From: Oscillospiraceae bacterium
GTDB taxonomy: Bacteria; Bacillota; Clostridia; Oscillospirales; Acutalibacteraceae
Direction: 5' to 3'
DNA: 64,000 bases
Assembly (NCBI GenBank): GCA_015065845.1
Contig: SVPQ01000004.1
Span: 1-64,000 of the forward strand
Shown piece by piece: positions 53,490-63,161 of this stretch; the stretch's first letter is position 1; the number at the start of each line of letters is the position of its first letter. The notes under the pieces are model-generated. The model had not been told where the DNA came from. It did not search any database and saw only the letters and a program-made list of their open reading frames with translations. Made by a program: the position numbers and the translations under genes.

Positions 53490-55937
53490 CTAAAGTGGAT
53501 TTATATCTGCAGTAACAGTTACTCCACTATTCATTTTATCCTTCATAAAAGAAACTAAAAGCGAAGAAATCATACTTCTGAATCTTTTATTGTTTTTACA
53601 TTTTATTGTTATTATATTTCTGTATTTATTATTTATTTTTGAAACCTTCGGTTGTAACGGACCCAAAACATTCACTTTTACATCAGAAAATTCTTCTGAA
53701 ACCGAAGTTTTAAGCATTTCAAAAAATCTGTTTGCAGATGAAGAACATTTCGCAAAATTTTCACTTATAAAAGTCAACGAACAAATATCGCAATATGGTG
53801 GATAAATCATTGCTTTTCTTATAACATTTTCCATTTCAAAAAAGCCTTCATAATCCTGCTCTGACGCTAAAGTTATTATATCATTATCTGGTAGCATCGT
53901 CTGAATAACTGCTTTACCTTTAAAATCGCCTCTGCCGGACCTGCCTACAACCTGCGTCAATAAATCAAATGCCTTTTCACTACTTCTGAAATCATCATTA
54001 TAAAGTTGCTGGTCAATTGATATAACCCCAACCAGTGTTACATTCGGGAAATTAAGGCCTTTTGCAACCATTTGTGTACCAAGAAGAATATCATATTCAC
54101 CTTTTGAAAAAGCCTGAAGTTTCTCTTCATAAGAATACTTTGCCATTGTAGTATCTGCATCCATACGAAGAACTCTGGCATTAGGGAAAATACTTTCAAT
54201 ATCTTCTTCTATTCTCTGAGTGCCGAAACCTGCATATTTAATTGTTTTATTATTGCAAGTAGGACAAACATCAGTAAAACTCATAGAATGACCACAATAA
54301 TGACACATAAGACGATTATTAGCATTATGATATGTAAGCGAAATACTACAATTCGGGCAAGTTACAACTGTTTTACAACTTTCACAAGTTGCAAAAGTAT
54401 TGAAACCACGCCTGTTCATAAGAAGAATAGCTTGTTTATTATCTGCTAAAACTTCTTCAATTTCAGAATACAATTCATTACTGATAACACTTTTACTATT
54501 TGATATATCAACAGTTTTAACTTCAGGTAAAACCGCTTTACCGAAGCGTTCCGTAAGCTTTACAAAAGCATATTTTCCGTCAATTGCATTTTTATATGAT
54601 TCAACAGATGGCGTTGCAGAAGAAAGAAGTAAAAAAGCATCATTTTTTACACATCTGAATTTTGCAACATCTCTTGCGTGAAATCTTGGTGTCATTTCAG
54701 ATTTATAAGTGTGTTCGTGCTCTTCATCCATAACTATAAGACCAAGATTCTGGAATGGTGCAAAAACTGCAGAACGAGTACCTATTGCAATTTTTGCATC
54801 ACCATTTTTAACGCGTTTCCATTCATCAATTCTTTCACCCGCAGAAAGTGCACTGTGAAAAACTGCGACAGTATCGCCAAAATATGAATAAAAAGTGTTT
54901 ATAGTCTGTGGTGTTAAAGCTATTTCAGGCACCATAACAATAACGCCTTTACCACTATTTACTGTCTTTTCAATAAGTTTTATAAAAACCTGAGTTTTAC
55001 CGCTACCTGTAACACCAAATAAAAGACCTGCACCTGCTTTACCTTCATCTAATTTTGAAGACAAATATTTAAATGCATCTTCCTGACTTTCTGTGAGTGC
55101 AGGAATAGGTTTTGTACCATTTTCTGCACTGACTTTAGGTTTACGATAAACCTGACTATCAAAAAGTTCAAGATACCCCTTTTTACAAAGCGTATTGATA
55201 ACTGCAACTGTAACACCTGTAAAATAACAGACTTCTTTCACTGAGGCAGAACCAATATCAATAAGTAACGAAAGAACTGAGCGTTGTTTTGCTGTTAAAG
55301 TACCAAGTTTACTCTCTGCAATTTCTTCTGAAACAACGAGTCTCACATTTTTTACTGTCAAATCACCTATTTTTCGCTTTGTATCAAGATTGGAAATCAA
55401 AACACCTTTTTTCTCAAGTTTTTCGAGAATAAGAGAATCTGCTGTAAATCCTAAGCTAGAAAGAATCTTTTCTTTCTTTTGAAATTTACAGCCACCCTTT
55501 AAAAAGTCGTAAACCTGCTTTTCTTCTGTTGTTAATTTTTCAATTACAGTAGAAGATAGACTTTCATCTGCCATAAATGATACAACATACTCTAAACCTA
55601 TACCACTGGGAAGCATTGCCTTTGCAGCCTCAAACAAAGTACAAAAGGTATTTTCTTTGAGAAAAGTAACGAGTGAAAGCATTTCATCGTCAAGAAGCGG
55701 TACTTCATCAAGTACCGCTGCAATTGATTTAAGTTTAATACTTTCATCTATTTCTGAACGGGATCTGATTTTTAACACAAATCCTTGTTTCTTCTTGTTA
55801 CCATTACCAAAAGGCACTAACACTCTGCACCCCGCTGAAACATCAAGTGTTTCGGGAATCAGGTAAGTAAAAGGTGCATCAATATGATAAACAAGACCTT
55901 CAACTGCAACTTCTGCAATTAAAGCATCATTATACAT
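53490..55937 (-). CDS. priA: Primosomal protein N' (replication restart helicase PriA)
   Basis: An 815-aa helicase for restart of stalled forks. N-terminal 3' DNA-binding domain (1-110), then the superfamily 2 helicase with LLFGVTGSGKTQVFIKL, VMDEEHEHTYKS and LLSSATPSVESY. Zinc cysteines are in CESCKTVVTCPNC and CHYCGHSM, with CPTCNNK. Complete length. It lies 2 bases after rpoZ. Confidence 0.95.
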   Translation of the reverse strand: MYNDALIAEVAVEGLVYHIDAPFTYLIPETLDVSAGCRVLVPFGNGNKKKQGFVLKIRSRSEIDESIKLKSIAAVLDEVPLLDDEMLSLVTFLKENTFCTLFEAAKAMLPSGIGLEYVVSFMADESLSSTVIEKLTTEEKQVYDFLKGGCKFQKKEKILSSLGFTADSLILEKLEKKGVLISNLDTKRKIGDLTVKNVRLVVSEEIAESKLGTLTAKQRSVLSLLIDIGSASVKEVCYFTGVTVAVINTLCKKGYLELFDSQVYRKPKVSAENGTKPIPALTESQEDAFKYLSSKLDEGKAGAGLLFGVTGSGKTQVFIKLIEKTVNSGKGVIVMVPEIALTPQTINTFYSYFGDTVAVFHSALSAGERIDEWKRVKNGDAKIAIGTRSAVFAPFQNLGLIVMDEEHEHTYKSEMTPRFHARDVAKFRCVKNDAFLLLSSATPSVESYKNAIDGKYAFVKLTERFGKAVLPEVKTVDISNSKSVISNELYSEIEEVLADNKQAILLMNRRGFNTFATCESCKTVVTCPNCSISLTYHNANNRLMCHYCGHSMSFTDVCPTCNNKTIKYAGFGTQRIEEDIESIFPNARVLRMDADTTMAKYSYEEKLQAFSKGEYDILLGTQMVAKGLNFPNVTLVGVISIDQQLYNDDFRSSEKAFDLLTQVVGRSGRGDFKGKAVIQTMLPDNDIITLASEQDYEGFFEMENVIRKAMIYPPYCDICSLTFISENFAKCSSSANRFFEMLKTSVSEEFSDVKVNVLGPLQPKVSKINNKYRNIITIKCKNNKRFRSMISSLLVSFMKDKMNSGVTVTADINPL

Positions 55938-55939
55938 AA

Positions 55940-56149
55940 TTAAAGATTTTTAATTGAATCTGGTTCAACGATTTTAAATTTTCCGTCAATAATTTCACCA
56001 AGAGCAACTGTAACAGGTTTCTCTGTTGAAAGGTTTTTCTCCTGAAGATTTTCAATAGCAATTTCTCTTGCTCTTTTTGCAGTTGCAGTTACGAGTGAGT
56101 AACGGCTGATACCTTGGTTAAGAATTCCTTTTAAATCTGGGTTAAGCAT
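55940..56149 (-). CDS. rpoZ: DNA-directed RNA polymerase subunit omega
   Basis: A 69-aa omega subunit. The start PDLKGILNQGISRYSLVTAT, then AKRAREIAIE, and VTVALGEIIDGKFKIV are the conserved parts. It assists assembly of the beta' subunit. It lies between gmk and priA, the standard Firmicute context. Confidence 0.92.
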   Translation of the reverse strand: MLNPDLKGILNQGISRYSLVTATAKRAREIAIENLQEKNLSTEKPVTVALGEIIDGKFKIVEPDSIKNL

Positions 56150-56170
56150 ATTATATACTTCCTTTCAAAA

Positions 56171-56785
56171 TTAATTGTTTATAATTTTTTCAACTATATT
56201 TTTCATATTGCTATATTTTAAACGCTCTGCTTTAATAATTGACAAAACATCATTTACACAAGCAGTCAAATCATCATTTATAACAATATAATCATATTCT
56301 TTAGCACGCTGCATTTCAGTTTCTGCAATTTTTAAACGACGCTCAATATCATCCTCGGTTTCAGTTCCACGATTTCTGAGTCTTCGCGAAAGTTCAGAAA
56401 AAGACGGTGGCATTATAAAAACAGAAATTGCATCAGGGTAAATTTTACGGACATTGCCAGCACCCTCAACTTCAATTTTCAAAATTACAGATTTGCCTTC
56501 ATTTATATTTTCTTCAATGGCTTTTTTAGGCGTACCATAATAATTAACGCCATATTTAACATATTCAAGAAAACCATCTTGTGAGATATTATTCTCAAAG
56601 TTTTCAACTGTTGTAAAATAATAATCTACACCATCAGCCTCGCCTTCGCGTGGTGCACGGGTTGTCATTGATATTGATTGTTTAACATTGTCATCTGCCT
56701 TTTTTAATTCTGCGATAACAGTATCTTTACCACAACCAGCGGGTGCAGAAATAACAACAAGTAAACCTTTATCCTTCAAATCCAA
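56171..56785 (-). CDS. gmk: Guanylate kinase
   Basis: About 204 aa. Phosphorylates GMP to GDP. The P-loop is ISAPAGCGKDTVIAEL, with the GMP site in SMTTRAPREGEADGVDYYFT and YGTPKKAIEE; KIEVEGAGNVRKIYPDAISV and FIMPPSFSELSRRL follow. The P-loop has AGCGKDT where GSGSGKST is common. I prefer TTG 56785, 8 bases after GGAGG; ATG 56809 and GTG 56791 are possible. It overlaps remA. Confidence 0.93.
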   Translation of the reverse strand: MDLKDKGLLVVISAPAGCGKDTVIAELKKADDNVKQSISMTTRAPREGEADGVDYYFTTVENFENNISQDGFLEYVKYGVNYYGTPKKAIEENINEGKSVILKIEVEGAGNVRKIYPDAISVFIMPPSFSELSRRLRNRGTETEDDIERRLKIAETEMQRAKEYDYIVINDDLTACVNDVLSIIKAERLKYSNMKNIVEKIINN

Positions 56786-57035
56786 ATTCACGACCTCCCT
56801 TTTCATCATTGAATCTATTAAGTAACTGTTCTGCTGACAAAAACGAAAGAACTACATTATCACTATCTGTAATAATGATACCTTTTGTTTTTCTACCATG
56901 AGTAGCATCAATTAAGTTAGCTCTTTCTTTACTTTCCTGAATCATTCTCTTAGCTGGTGCTGAATCAGGGCTTACAACCGCAATTACTCTATCTGCATTT
57001 ATAAGATTTCCAAAACCAATATTTACAAGTTTCAT
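56769..57035 (-). CDS. RemA-family regulator (DUF370)
   Basis: An 88-aa protein. VNIGFGNLINADRVIAVVSP then SAPAKRMIQ and DATHGRKTKGIIITDS match the RemA/DUF370 family, which in Bacillus is a ring-shaped DNA-binding activator of matrix and osmoprotection genes. Between YicC-like and gmk, as in other Clostridia. Confidence 0.9.
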   Translation of the reverse strand: MKLVNIGFGNLINADRVIAVVSPDSAPAKRMIQESKERANLIDATHGRKTKGIIITDSDNVVLSFLSAEQLLNRFNDEKGGREFGFEG

Positions 57036-57044
57036 AAAATCACA

Positions 57045-57923
57045 TCATTCTATATTCTGAATTTGTTCTCTTATTTTTTCGATTTCTGCTTTTGTGTCGA
57101 TTACTACCTTTGCAATCTGCACATCTTGTGCTTTTGAACCGATTGTGTTTGTTTCACGATTAATTTCCTGCACAAGAAAATCAAGTTTTCTACCGATTGC
57201 TTCGTCTGAACCCATCATTTCTCTTAATTGGTCAATATGACTTCTTAATCTTACAGTTTCTTCTGCTACTGCAACCTTATCTGCAAAAATTGCTGCTTCA
57301 GTAAGAATTCTGGCTTCGTCAACCTGTACATTTTCTAAAACTTCATTCATACGGGCAAGAAGTTTATCATTATATTCTTTTACAGTTTCAGGTGAGCGTT
57401 TTTCAACAAATGAAACATTCTCTATAATCGTATCTGCGCGTGATAAAACATCATTTTTAAGTTTTTCGCCTTCAGATTCACGCATTGCAATAAATTTGTT
57501 TACAGCTTCTTCTAAAACAGCTTTAACTTTTCTCCACAAATCATCTTCATCAACTGCATTTTTTGTAACAGATAATACTTCGGGATATCTTGCAATATCT
57601 TGTGCAGAAACATTTGCATTAACTGAAAAAGTTTCACCAATAAAGTGAATTGCGTCATAATAACTTTTTGCCAAAGGTTCATTTACTTTAACTACTACAC
57701 TATCATCTGCAGTTGCTTCAATTGTAAGTGAACACTCCACTTTACCTCTTGAAATATATGAAGAAAGGTAACTTTTAATTTTTTCTTCAAGGAAATTATA
57801 AGCTCTTGGAAGTCGTGCAGAAAACTCAAAATATCTGTGATTAACACTTTTGATTTCTGCAGTAATATTAAATCCTTCAACAGATGCCTGTGCTCTGCCG
57901 AAACCTGTCATACTTCTTATCAT
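57045..57923 (-). CDS. YicC/YloC-family endoribonuclease
   Basis: A 292-aa protein starting MIRSMTGFGRAQAS, with SVNHRYFEFSARLPRAYNFL early and DKVAVAEETVRLRSHIDQL, LDFLVQEINRETNTIGSKAQ near the end: all hallmarks of the YicC family. Members are reported as RNases that can cut small RNAs. It precedes remA by 9 bases. Confidence 0.93.
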   Translation of the reverse strand: MIRSMTGFGRAQASVEGFNITAEIKSVNHRYFEFSARLPRAYNFLEEKIKSYLSSYISRGKVECSLTIEATADDSVVVKVNEPLAKSYYDAIHFIGETFSVNANVSAQDIARYPEVLSVTKNAVDEDDLWRKVKAVLEEAVNKFIAMRESEGEKLKNDVLSRADTIIENVSFVEKRSPETVKEYNDKLLARMNEVLENVQVDEARILTEAAIFADKVAVAEETVRLRSHIDQLREMMGSDEAIGRKLDFLVQEINRETNTIGSKAQDVQIAKVVIDTKAEIEKIREQIQNIE

Positions 57924-57990
57924 TTTTTACGACTCACCTTTCGTGATTTATCTAATGATTATACTAAAAAATCAATATACTGTCAATTTA

Positions 57991-58713
57991 TCAGTTTTTG
58001 GTGTTTGTTACCAATTTATGTACTTCATCAGCTGTAAGTTCTCTCCATTTACCAGGTTGAAGCATACCTAATTTTAAAGAACCGATTGATGTTCTTTTAA
58101 GTCTTATAACCTCAAGACCAACTTCCTCGCACATTTTTCTTATCTGACGATTTCTGCCTTCGAAAATTTTAATTTGTAATACACTACGAGTTTCACTTTT
58201 TTCTAAAATCGCAACTTCAGCAGGTAATGTTTCTCTGCCATCAATAAATACACCATTTTCGAGTTGCTCTGTTTGTTCTTTAGTTATAGAGGAACGAACG
58301 GTTACTCTGTATGTTTTTGAAATATGTTTTCTCGGGTGCATTACGCTGTTTGCAAATTCACCATCGTTTGTAAGTAAAAGCATACCTTCTGAATCACGGT
58401 CAAGTCTGCCAACAGGATAAACTGTCGCACCAACATCAGATACTAACTCTGCAACACACTTTCTGCCTAACTCATCGCTCATAGTAGTAACATATCCGCG
58501 TGGTTTGTTAAGCATAATATAATATTTTTGTTTTACAACAGTAACCTTTTTACCGTTTACTGTAACATCGTCTCTTTTAGGGTCAACCTTGTCGCCAATT
58601 GATGCTTTTTTACCATTAACCCAAACTTTGCCATCTCTTATTAATTCTTCTGATTTTCTACGGGATGCAACTGAACACTCCGATAAAAACTTTTGTAATC
58701 TAATTTCTGCCAT
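57991..58713 (-). CDS. Ribosomal large-subunit pseudouridine synthase, RluB family
   Basis: A 240-aa pseudouridine synthase with an S4 domain (RLQKFLSECSVASRRKSEEL), the catalytic YPVGRLDRDSEGMLLLTNDG and the family-specific IFEGRNRQIRKMCEEVG. The latter marks RluB/RluE rather than RsuA. It would modify U2605 of 23S rRNA. It follows dacF by 15 bases, with a weak ribosome site. Confidence 0.9.
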   Translation of the reverse strand: MAEIRLQKFLSECSVASRRKSEELIRDGKVWVNGKKASIGDKVDPKRDDVTVNGKKVTVVKQKYYIMLNKPRGYVTTMSDELGRKCVAELVSDVGATVYPVGRLDRDSEGMLLLTNDGEFANSVMHPRKHISKTYRVTVRSSITKEQTEQLENGVFIDGRETLPAEVAILEKSETRSVLQIKIFEGRNRQIRKMCEEVGLEVIRLKRTSIGSLKLGMLQPGKWRELTADEVHKLVTNTKN

Positions 58714-58728
58714 TCTTCTACTTGTCTG

Positions 58729-59874
58729 TCATATCGACAGTCTTTCTATAATTTTTTTTATTCTTTGTAAAATAGATATTTTTACTTCAACTTCTTTATA
58801 TAGCGAAGTCGCATTGTCTGAAGATACCAATGGTATTTCTTCAATAATGTTTTCTTTCTTATCGTAGAAAACCACACACCCTACTATATCACCTTTTTTT
58901 ACAGGTGGATATAAGAATTGTTCTATGTAGATTTCTGATTTATAAGAACCATTTGTCCTGAATTCTGGTTGAAATGCAGTTTCAACTGAAACACGCTTTT
59001 TATCTGCACAAACTACTGGAATTGATATATTAGGGAGGTCAACTTGCAGCAATTCATTATCATAAAGCGAAAAACCAAAATCATATAACTTTTTATGGTC
59101 GTTCCAATCATCGTAAGCATTTAGTGTAACTGCAATCAAAGTAATACCATTACGCTCACAAGCAGTAACAAGACATCTCCCACTTGCTTTTGTATAGCCT
59201 GTTTTAACTCCAAAAACACCTTCACATTCACGAAGAAGTCGGTTGTGATTTGATAAAGTCCTTGAAATTTCCGGTGTACCAAAATCAATTACTGCACTTT
59301 CTGTTGCGCAGATTTTTTTGAAAACAGGATTTTTTATTGCAACCGAAGTCAGAAGTGCCATATCGTAAGCAGTTGAATAATGATTTTTGTCTGTAAGACC
59401 CGATGGATTTGCAAAACAACTGTCTTTCATACCTAATTTTTCTGCATAAGAATTCATTAGTTCTGAAAATTCAGTTATACTTCCCGAAATCCCGTAAGCA
59501 GTCACATTTGCGGCATCATTTCCGCTTTCCAAAAGCATACCATAAACCAATGCTTTAATTGTAATTTTATCCCCTGCTTTAAGTCCAATAGAAGTACCTT
59601 CAACTGTTACCGCTTCTTTTGAAGCGACAATTTCTTTTTGTGGAGCGCCATAATCTAACGCAATTAAAGATGTAAGAATCTTTGTTGTACTGGCAATTCC
59701 ACGCTTTTCATATTCATTCTTTGCATAAAGAACTTCCAGCGTATTTGCGTCAATAAGAATTGCAGATTTTGCTGAAACTGTAATCTCAATTGCGTACGCA
59801 GTCACAAATAAATATGGAATTATAACAAGAAAAGAAAGAACACAAGATAAAACTTTCTTTTGCAACTTAACCAC
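58729..59874 (-). CDS. D-alanyl-D-alanine carboxypeptidase (PBP5/DacF family)
   Basis: A 381-aa exported penicillin-binding protein. Signal peptide in the first ~28 residues (SCVLSFLVIIPYLFVTAYA). The three active-site motifs are STTK (IASTTKILTSLIAL), SGN (LESGNDAANVTAYG) and KTG (FGVKTGYTKASGRC). A C-terminal domain and amphipathic helix follow. It trims pentapeptide stems. It lies by gerW and RluB, as dacF or dacB do in spore formers. The start is GTG 59874 or TTG 59865. Confidence 0.92.
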   Translation of the reverse strand: MVKLQKKVLSCVLSFLVIIPYLFVTAYAIEITVSAKSAILIDANTLEVLYAKNEYEKRGIASTTKILTSLIALDYGAPQKEIVASKEAVTVEGTSIGLKAGDKITIKALVYGMLLESGNDAANVTAYGISGSITEFSELMNSYAEKLGMKDSCFANPSGLTDKNHYSTAYDMALLTSVAIKNPVFKKICATESAVIDFGTPEISRTLSNHNRLLRECEGVFGVKTGYTKASGRCLVTACERNGITLIAVTLNAYDDWNDHKKLYDFGFSLYDNELLQVDLPNISIPVVCADKKRVSVETAFQPEFRTNGSYKSEIYIEQFLYPPVKKGDIVGCVVFYDKKENIIEEIPLVSSDNATSLYKEVEVKISILQRIKKIIERLSI

Positions 59875-59920
59875 CTGCTTTCTATGAAATATATGCAGGT
59901 AGTTAAATTTTTATATTATG

Positions 59921-60307
59921 TTATTCTGCTTTTGTTTTATCTTCTTTATTTTTGCTTACAAAACTTGTAACCTTGTCAAACATTTCAGGAACCATTGTCA
60001 CAGCTCTTTCAATAGCATTATCATTTGCAGTAATATGCTTAATTGTAACATCGCCATCTTTTACAACAAGAAATGCAACTGGATTGATTGTAATACCAGC
60101 ACCACCTGCACCACCGAAAAGTTCAACATTGTTTTTTGATGGAAAATCTGAACCACCTGATGCAAAACCATAAGTAACCTTTGAAACAGGTACAATTGTA
60201 AGACCATCAGGAAGATTAATAGGTTCACCAATAATTGTGCTTACATCTACTAAATCTCTGACCTTTTCGATTGTAGTTCTTAAAATTCCGTTTGCTGATT
60301 TTTCCAT
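59921..60307 (-). CDS. GerW/YtfJ family sporulation protein
   Basis: A 128-aa protein. STIIGEPINLPDGLTIVPVS and KVTYGFASGGSDF, then GGAGGAGITINPVAFLVVKD match the GerW (YtfJ) family, needed in Bacillus for spore germination. ATG 60307 follows AAAGGATGGTG. It lies next to DUF2953, as ytfJ lies next to ytfI. Confidence 0.92.
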   Translation of the reverse strand: MEKSANGILRTTIEKVRDLVDVSTIIGEPINLPDGLTIVPVSKVTYGFASGGSDFPSKNNVELFGGAGGAGITINPVAFLVVKDGDVTIKHITANDNAIERAVTMVPEMFDKVTSFVSKNKEDKTKAE

Positions 60308-60345
60308 TTTTAGCACCATCCTTTTTTATTAATAATTATAATTTA

Positions 60346-61083
60346 CTAATTCTTTTGTTCAACTTCTTTTTCAGTAGTTGAAGTTTTATTTATATTAACG
60401 CTCTTTTTTGCATTGTTGTTTGAAAAAAGAACTTTTAATAACACTTTAAACACTAATTGCAACGCAAGAACTATTGCACCATTTGTAATTCTTATAGGAA
60501 CAACAGATACATCTAAATATAAATCCGCCTGATTCTTAACTCCAAGAAAATCGGGACTTATATCAATATCATATTTCTTCATTTTGCAGGTTGAAGCAAC
60601 TTTACCTAAGAACGGAAACAACCACGCTGATAACTTACCATATTTAATAGCGGTATCTGCCGCATCACTGCCAGTTATATGCATTGTGAGATAAAGTTCA
60701 TTTATAACAAATGTTTTATATAACTTACCGAAAAATGAACCTAAAGAGTCCCTGACTGCTAATAGCATTTTTTCAATGCCTTCGTACCCCTGGTCAATAT
60801 ACAACTGTTTAAAGAAACTGTTACCTTGTTTCAAATCTTGGGGTTGTTGAGTATCAGTTTCAGTTTGTTCAGTTGTAACTGTTTCCTCAGGTTTCTTCTT
60901 TTTTTCTTTTTTAGGTTTCTTTTCTTTTGGAGGTTTTGATGAATCAACCACAGTAAATTTAAAAAACAGATATTTAATTGTTACTTTGTTTATATCTGTC
61001 ATTTCAACAATAACTGATATTTTTAAAGAAAATAATACTATGAAAAAAAGTATAATACCAAGAATTATGTATAATGCTGTCAC
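60346..61083 (-). CDS. DUF2953 family membrane protein (YtfI-like)
   Basis: A 245-aa protein with an N-terminal membrane helix (2-25), a lysine- and proline-rich linker (about 50-70, KPPKEKKPKKEKKKKPEE) and a second hydrophobic segment near 205-225. The position between scpB and gerW matches YtfI. Function is unknown. GTG 61083 (AAAGGAGGG upstream) is preferred. Confidence 0.75.
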   Translation of the reverse strand: MTALYIILGIILFFIVLFSLKISVIVEMTDINKVTIKYLFFKFTVVDSSKPPKEKKPKKEKKKKPEETVTTEQTETDTQQPQDLKQGNSFFKQLYIDQGYEGIEKMLLAVRDSLGSFFGKLYKTFVINELYLTMHITGSDAADTAIKYGKLSAWLFPFLGKVASTCKMKKYDIDISPDFLGVKNQADLYLDVSVVPIRITNGAIVLALQLVFKVLLKVLFSNNNAKKSVNINKTSTTEKEVEQKN

Positions 61084-61121
61084 CAAATCCCTCCTTTCAA
61101 AAGGATTAAAATCTTAATATT

Positions 61122-61745
61122 TTATTCTGTAACTGTTGCGGGTTCTTTATCTTCCTGTGTTTCAGGGTCGCTATCGCCATTATCAAAAAGTGATAACTGT
61201 CCTGAGTCAATATCAGACATAAGAACTTGTTTATCTACATTCGGCAATGTTTCGAGTTCAGATAAAGCACTGAGTGAAAAACATCTTAAGAAATCATCTG
61301 TAGTACCATAAAGAACGGGTCTTCCAGGTACTTCTAAACGACCTTTTTCTTCGATAAGACCGCGTTGACAAAGCGTATTTACAACACCTGAACAATCAAC
61401 TCCACGGATTTGTTCAATATATGGTTTAGTTATTGGTTGATTGTAGGCAATAATAGCAAGAACCTCAAAAGCGGCTTGTGAAAGTGGTGTATTTCTTTTT
61501 AAATCAAGAACTGCACGAACTTCGTTTATGTATTCCTTTTTACTACAAAGTTGATATTTACTACCAAGTTTTAAAAGACATAAACCGCTTTCTTCCTGTT
61601 CATATTTTTCTTTTAAAATGTCTAATATTTCTAAAGTAACTTCGCTATCTGTACCTAAAACAATAGAAAGTCTTGTGTGTTCAATTGGCTCTGCAGCGGC
61701 AAAAAGAACTGCTTCTGCAATTGCCAGTAATTTTTTCTCTATCAA
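61122..61745 (-). CDS. scpB: Segregation and condensation protein B
   Basis: A 207-aa winged-helix protein that forms the SMC-ScpAB condensin with ScpA. IAEAVLFAAAEPI near the start, LSQAAFEVLAIIAYNQPITK then IEQIRGVDCSGVVNTLCQRG and GRPVLYGTTDDFL are the family signatures. It starts at TTG 61745, overlapping the scpA stop. Confidence 0.94.
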   Translation of the reverse strand: MIEKKLLAIAEAVLFAAAEPIEHTRLSIVLGTDSEVTLEILDILKEKYEQEESGLCLLKLGSKYQLCSKKEYINEVRAVLDLKRNTPLSQAAFEVLAIIAYNQPITKPYIEQIRGVDCSGVVNTLCQRGLIEEKGRLEVPGRPVLYGTTDDFLRCFSLSALSELETLPNVDKQVLMSDIDSGQLSLFDNGDSDPETQEDKEPATVTE

Positions 61746-62461
61746 GTATTTTCATTTCCTTCCAAAAGTTCAATTTGAATATCTTCACCATCACCTGAAA
61801 GATAAATGGACTTATCTTTAGCAAGTTCAAGAATTGCTAAAAAAGAAGCAACTAAATCTGAACGGCTTGTAGCAGTTTTATAAAAATCAAAGATTTTTTG
61901 CTTACCTTTTGTTTTCAGAATACTCATTATTGAGTCAATTTTTGAACCAACAGAAACTATTTTTTTTGCAACGATTGTTTTAAATGAATCGAGCGGTGGT
62001 GGTAATTTTCTCAACTTTTTACCAACTACAGCAGCATACGCTTTTAAAAGTTCAGATGGTTCGTGTAATCTTTTATAAGTAAGATCAGGTTCAACATCTT
62101 CGGGTACTGCTCTTACAACATAGTCAAACCCTGTTGTCATACAGGCTAATTTCTGCGCAAGAAGTTTACATTCCTGATACTCAATAAGCTCCTGTGTAAG
62201 TAAGTTCTTCTGTTCTTCTGCATCTTCATAAACAGGAAGGAGCGAAACCGTTTTAATATAAACAAGTCTTGCAGCCATCTCAAGAAACTCACTTGCAACA
62301 TCCATATTCTCTTCTTGCATAGCGCGGACATACTCTGTGTACTGGTCAACAAGTTCAACAATGGGTATATCATAAATATCAATTTTGTGCTTTGTAATCA
62401 AGTGTAAAAGCAAGTCCATAGGACCTTCAAACACTTCTAATTTATAAGATATTTTTTCCAT
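61742..62461 (-). CDS. scpA: Segregation and condensation protein A
   Basis: A 239-aa kleisin. YKLEVFEGPMDLLLHLITKH and IDIYDIPIVELVDQYTEYV are the N-terminal SMC-binding part; EFLEMAARLVYIKTVSLLPV follows, and the C-terminus is a winged helix (SRSDLVASFLAILELAKDK). It links SMC heads in chromosome organisation. Confidence 0.95.
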   Translation of the reverse strand: MEKISYKLEVFEGPMDLLLHLITKHKIDIYDIPIVELVDQYTEYVRAMQEENMDVASEFLEMAARLVYIKTVSLLPVYEDAEEQKNLLTQELIEYQECKLLAQKLACMTTGFDYVVRAVPEDVEPDLTYKRLHEPSELLKAYAAVVGKKLRKLPPPLDSFKTIVAKKIVSVGSKIDSIMSILKTKGKQKIFDFYKTATSRSDLVASFLAILELAKDKSIYLSGDGEDIQIELLEGNENT

Positions 62462-62474
62462 AATTCACCATTTT

Positions 62475-63146
62475 CTAAAACGGAAGTTGTGTTATTCCAT
62501 ATATAAGATTCATTAATAAGTCTGAAAGTACACTTAATGGTGCAGTTAAAACACCAGTAATAATTAAAATAAAAAGACCTATTGTAATTTGTCTTTCATA
62601 TTGCATGATTTTGTAATAGTATTTTGCAGGAAGTAATGCTGTTGCTAACCTTGAACCATCAAGTGGTGGAATAGGAAGAAGATTAAATACTGCAAGACCT
62701 ATATTGACATCTGCTGCAAAAAAGAAGAAAAGTGCTACATAAGCAATTGCAGGGTTTACAAGCCCGATTGAATTTATGAGTGAATATAAAAACAGATAAA
62801 TAAATGCCTGTAAAATATTACACAAAGGTCCTGCTAACGCAACAAGTGCCATATCTCTTTTAGGATTTTTAAAATTCTTCATTCTAACCGGTACAGGTTT
62901 TGCATAACCGAAACCACACAAGAATATCATCACAGCACCTAACGGACTTATATGTGCCATAGGGCTTATTGTCAGTCTTCCCATTCTTCTTGGGGTATCG
63001 TCTCCTAACTTGTCTGCTGCAAGTGCGTGTGCATATTCGTGTAATGGTAAAGTACAAAAAACCACATAAGCAGTTGCACCTAAATATATAAGCAGATATA
63101 TAAAATCCATCTGTCCTGAAGCTACTTTTCTTATAATATCAATCAT
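62475..63146 (-). CDS. Site-2 protease family membrane metalloprotease (M50)
   Basis: A 223-aa membrane protein. The zinc motif is LHEYAHALAADKLGD (HExxH), and the second ligand is in NLLPIPPLDGSRL (NPxPxxDG-like). Several helices surround them. It matches the YwhC-like S2P subgroup. Substrate unknown. It lies between scpA and prmC, where it is common in Clostridia. Confidence 0.9.
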   Translation of the reverse strand: MIDIIRKVASGQMDFIYLLIYLGATAYVVFCTLPLHEYAHALAADKLGDDTPRRMGRLTISPMAHISPLGAVMIFLCGFGYAKPVPVRMKNFKNPKRDMALVALAGPLCNILQAFIYLFLYSLINSIGLVNPAIAYVALFFFFAADVNIGLAVFNLLPIPPLDGSRLATALLPAKYYYKIMQYERQITIGLFILIITGVLTAPLSVLSDLLMNLIYGITQLPF

Positions 63147-63161
63147 TAATCTCTACTCCAA

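Noticed and set aside
59918-60173. Plus-strand frames of 73 codons within gerW
   Set aside because: They are antisense shadows of the GerW-family gene.
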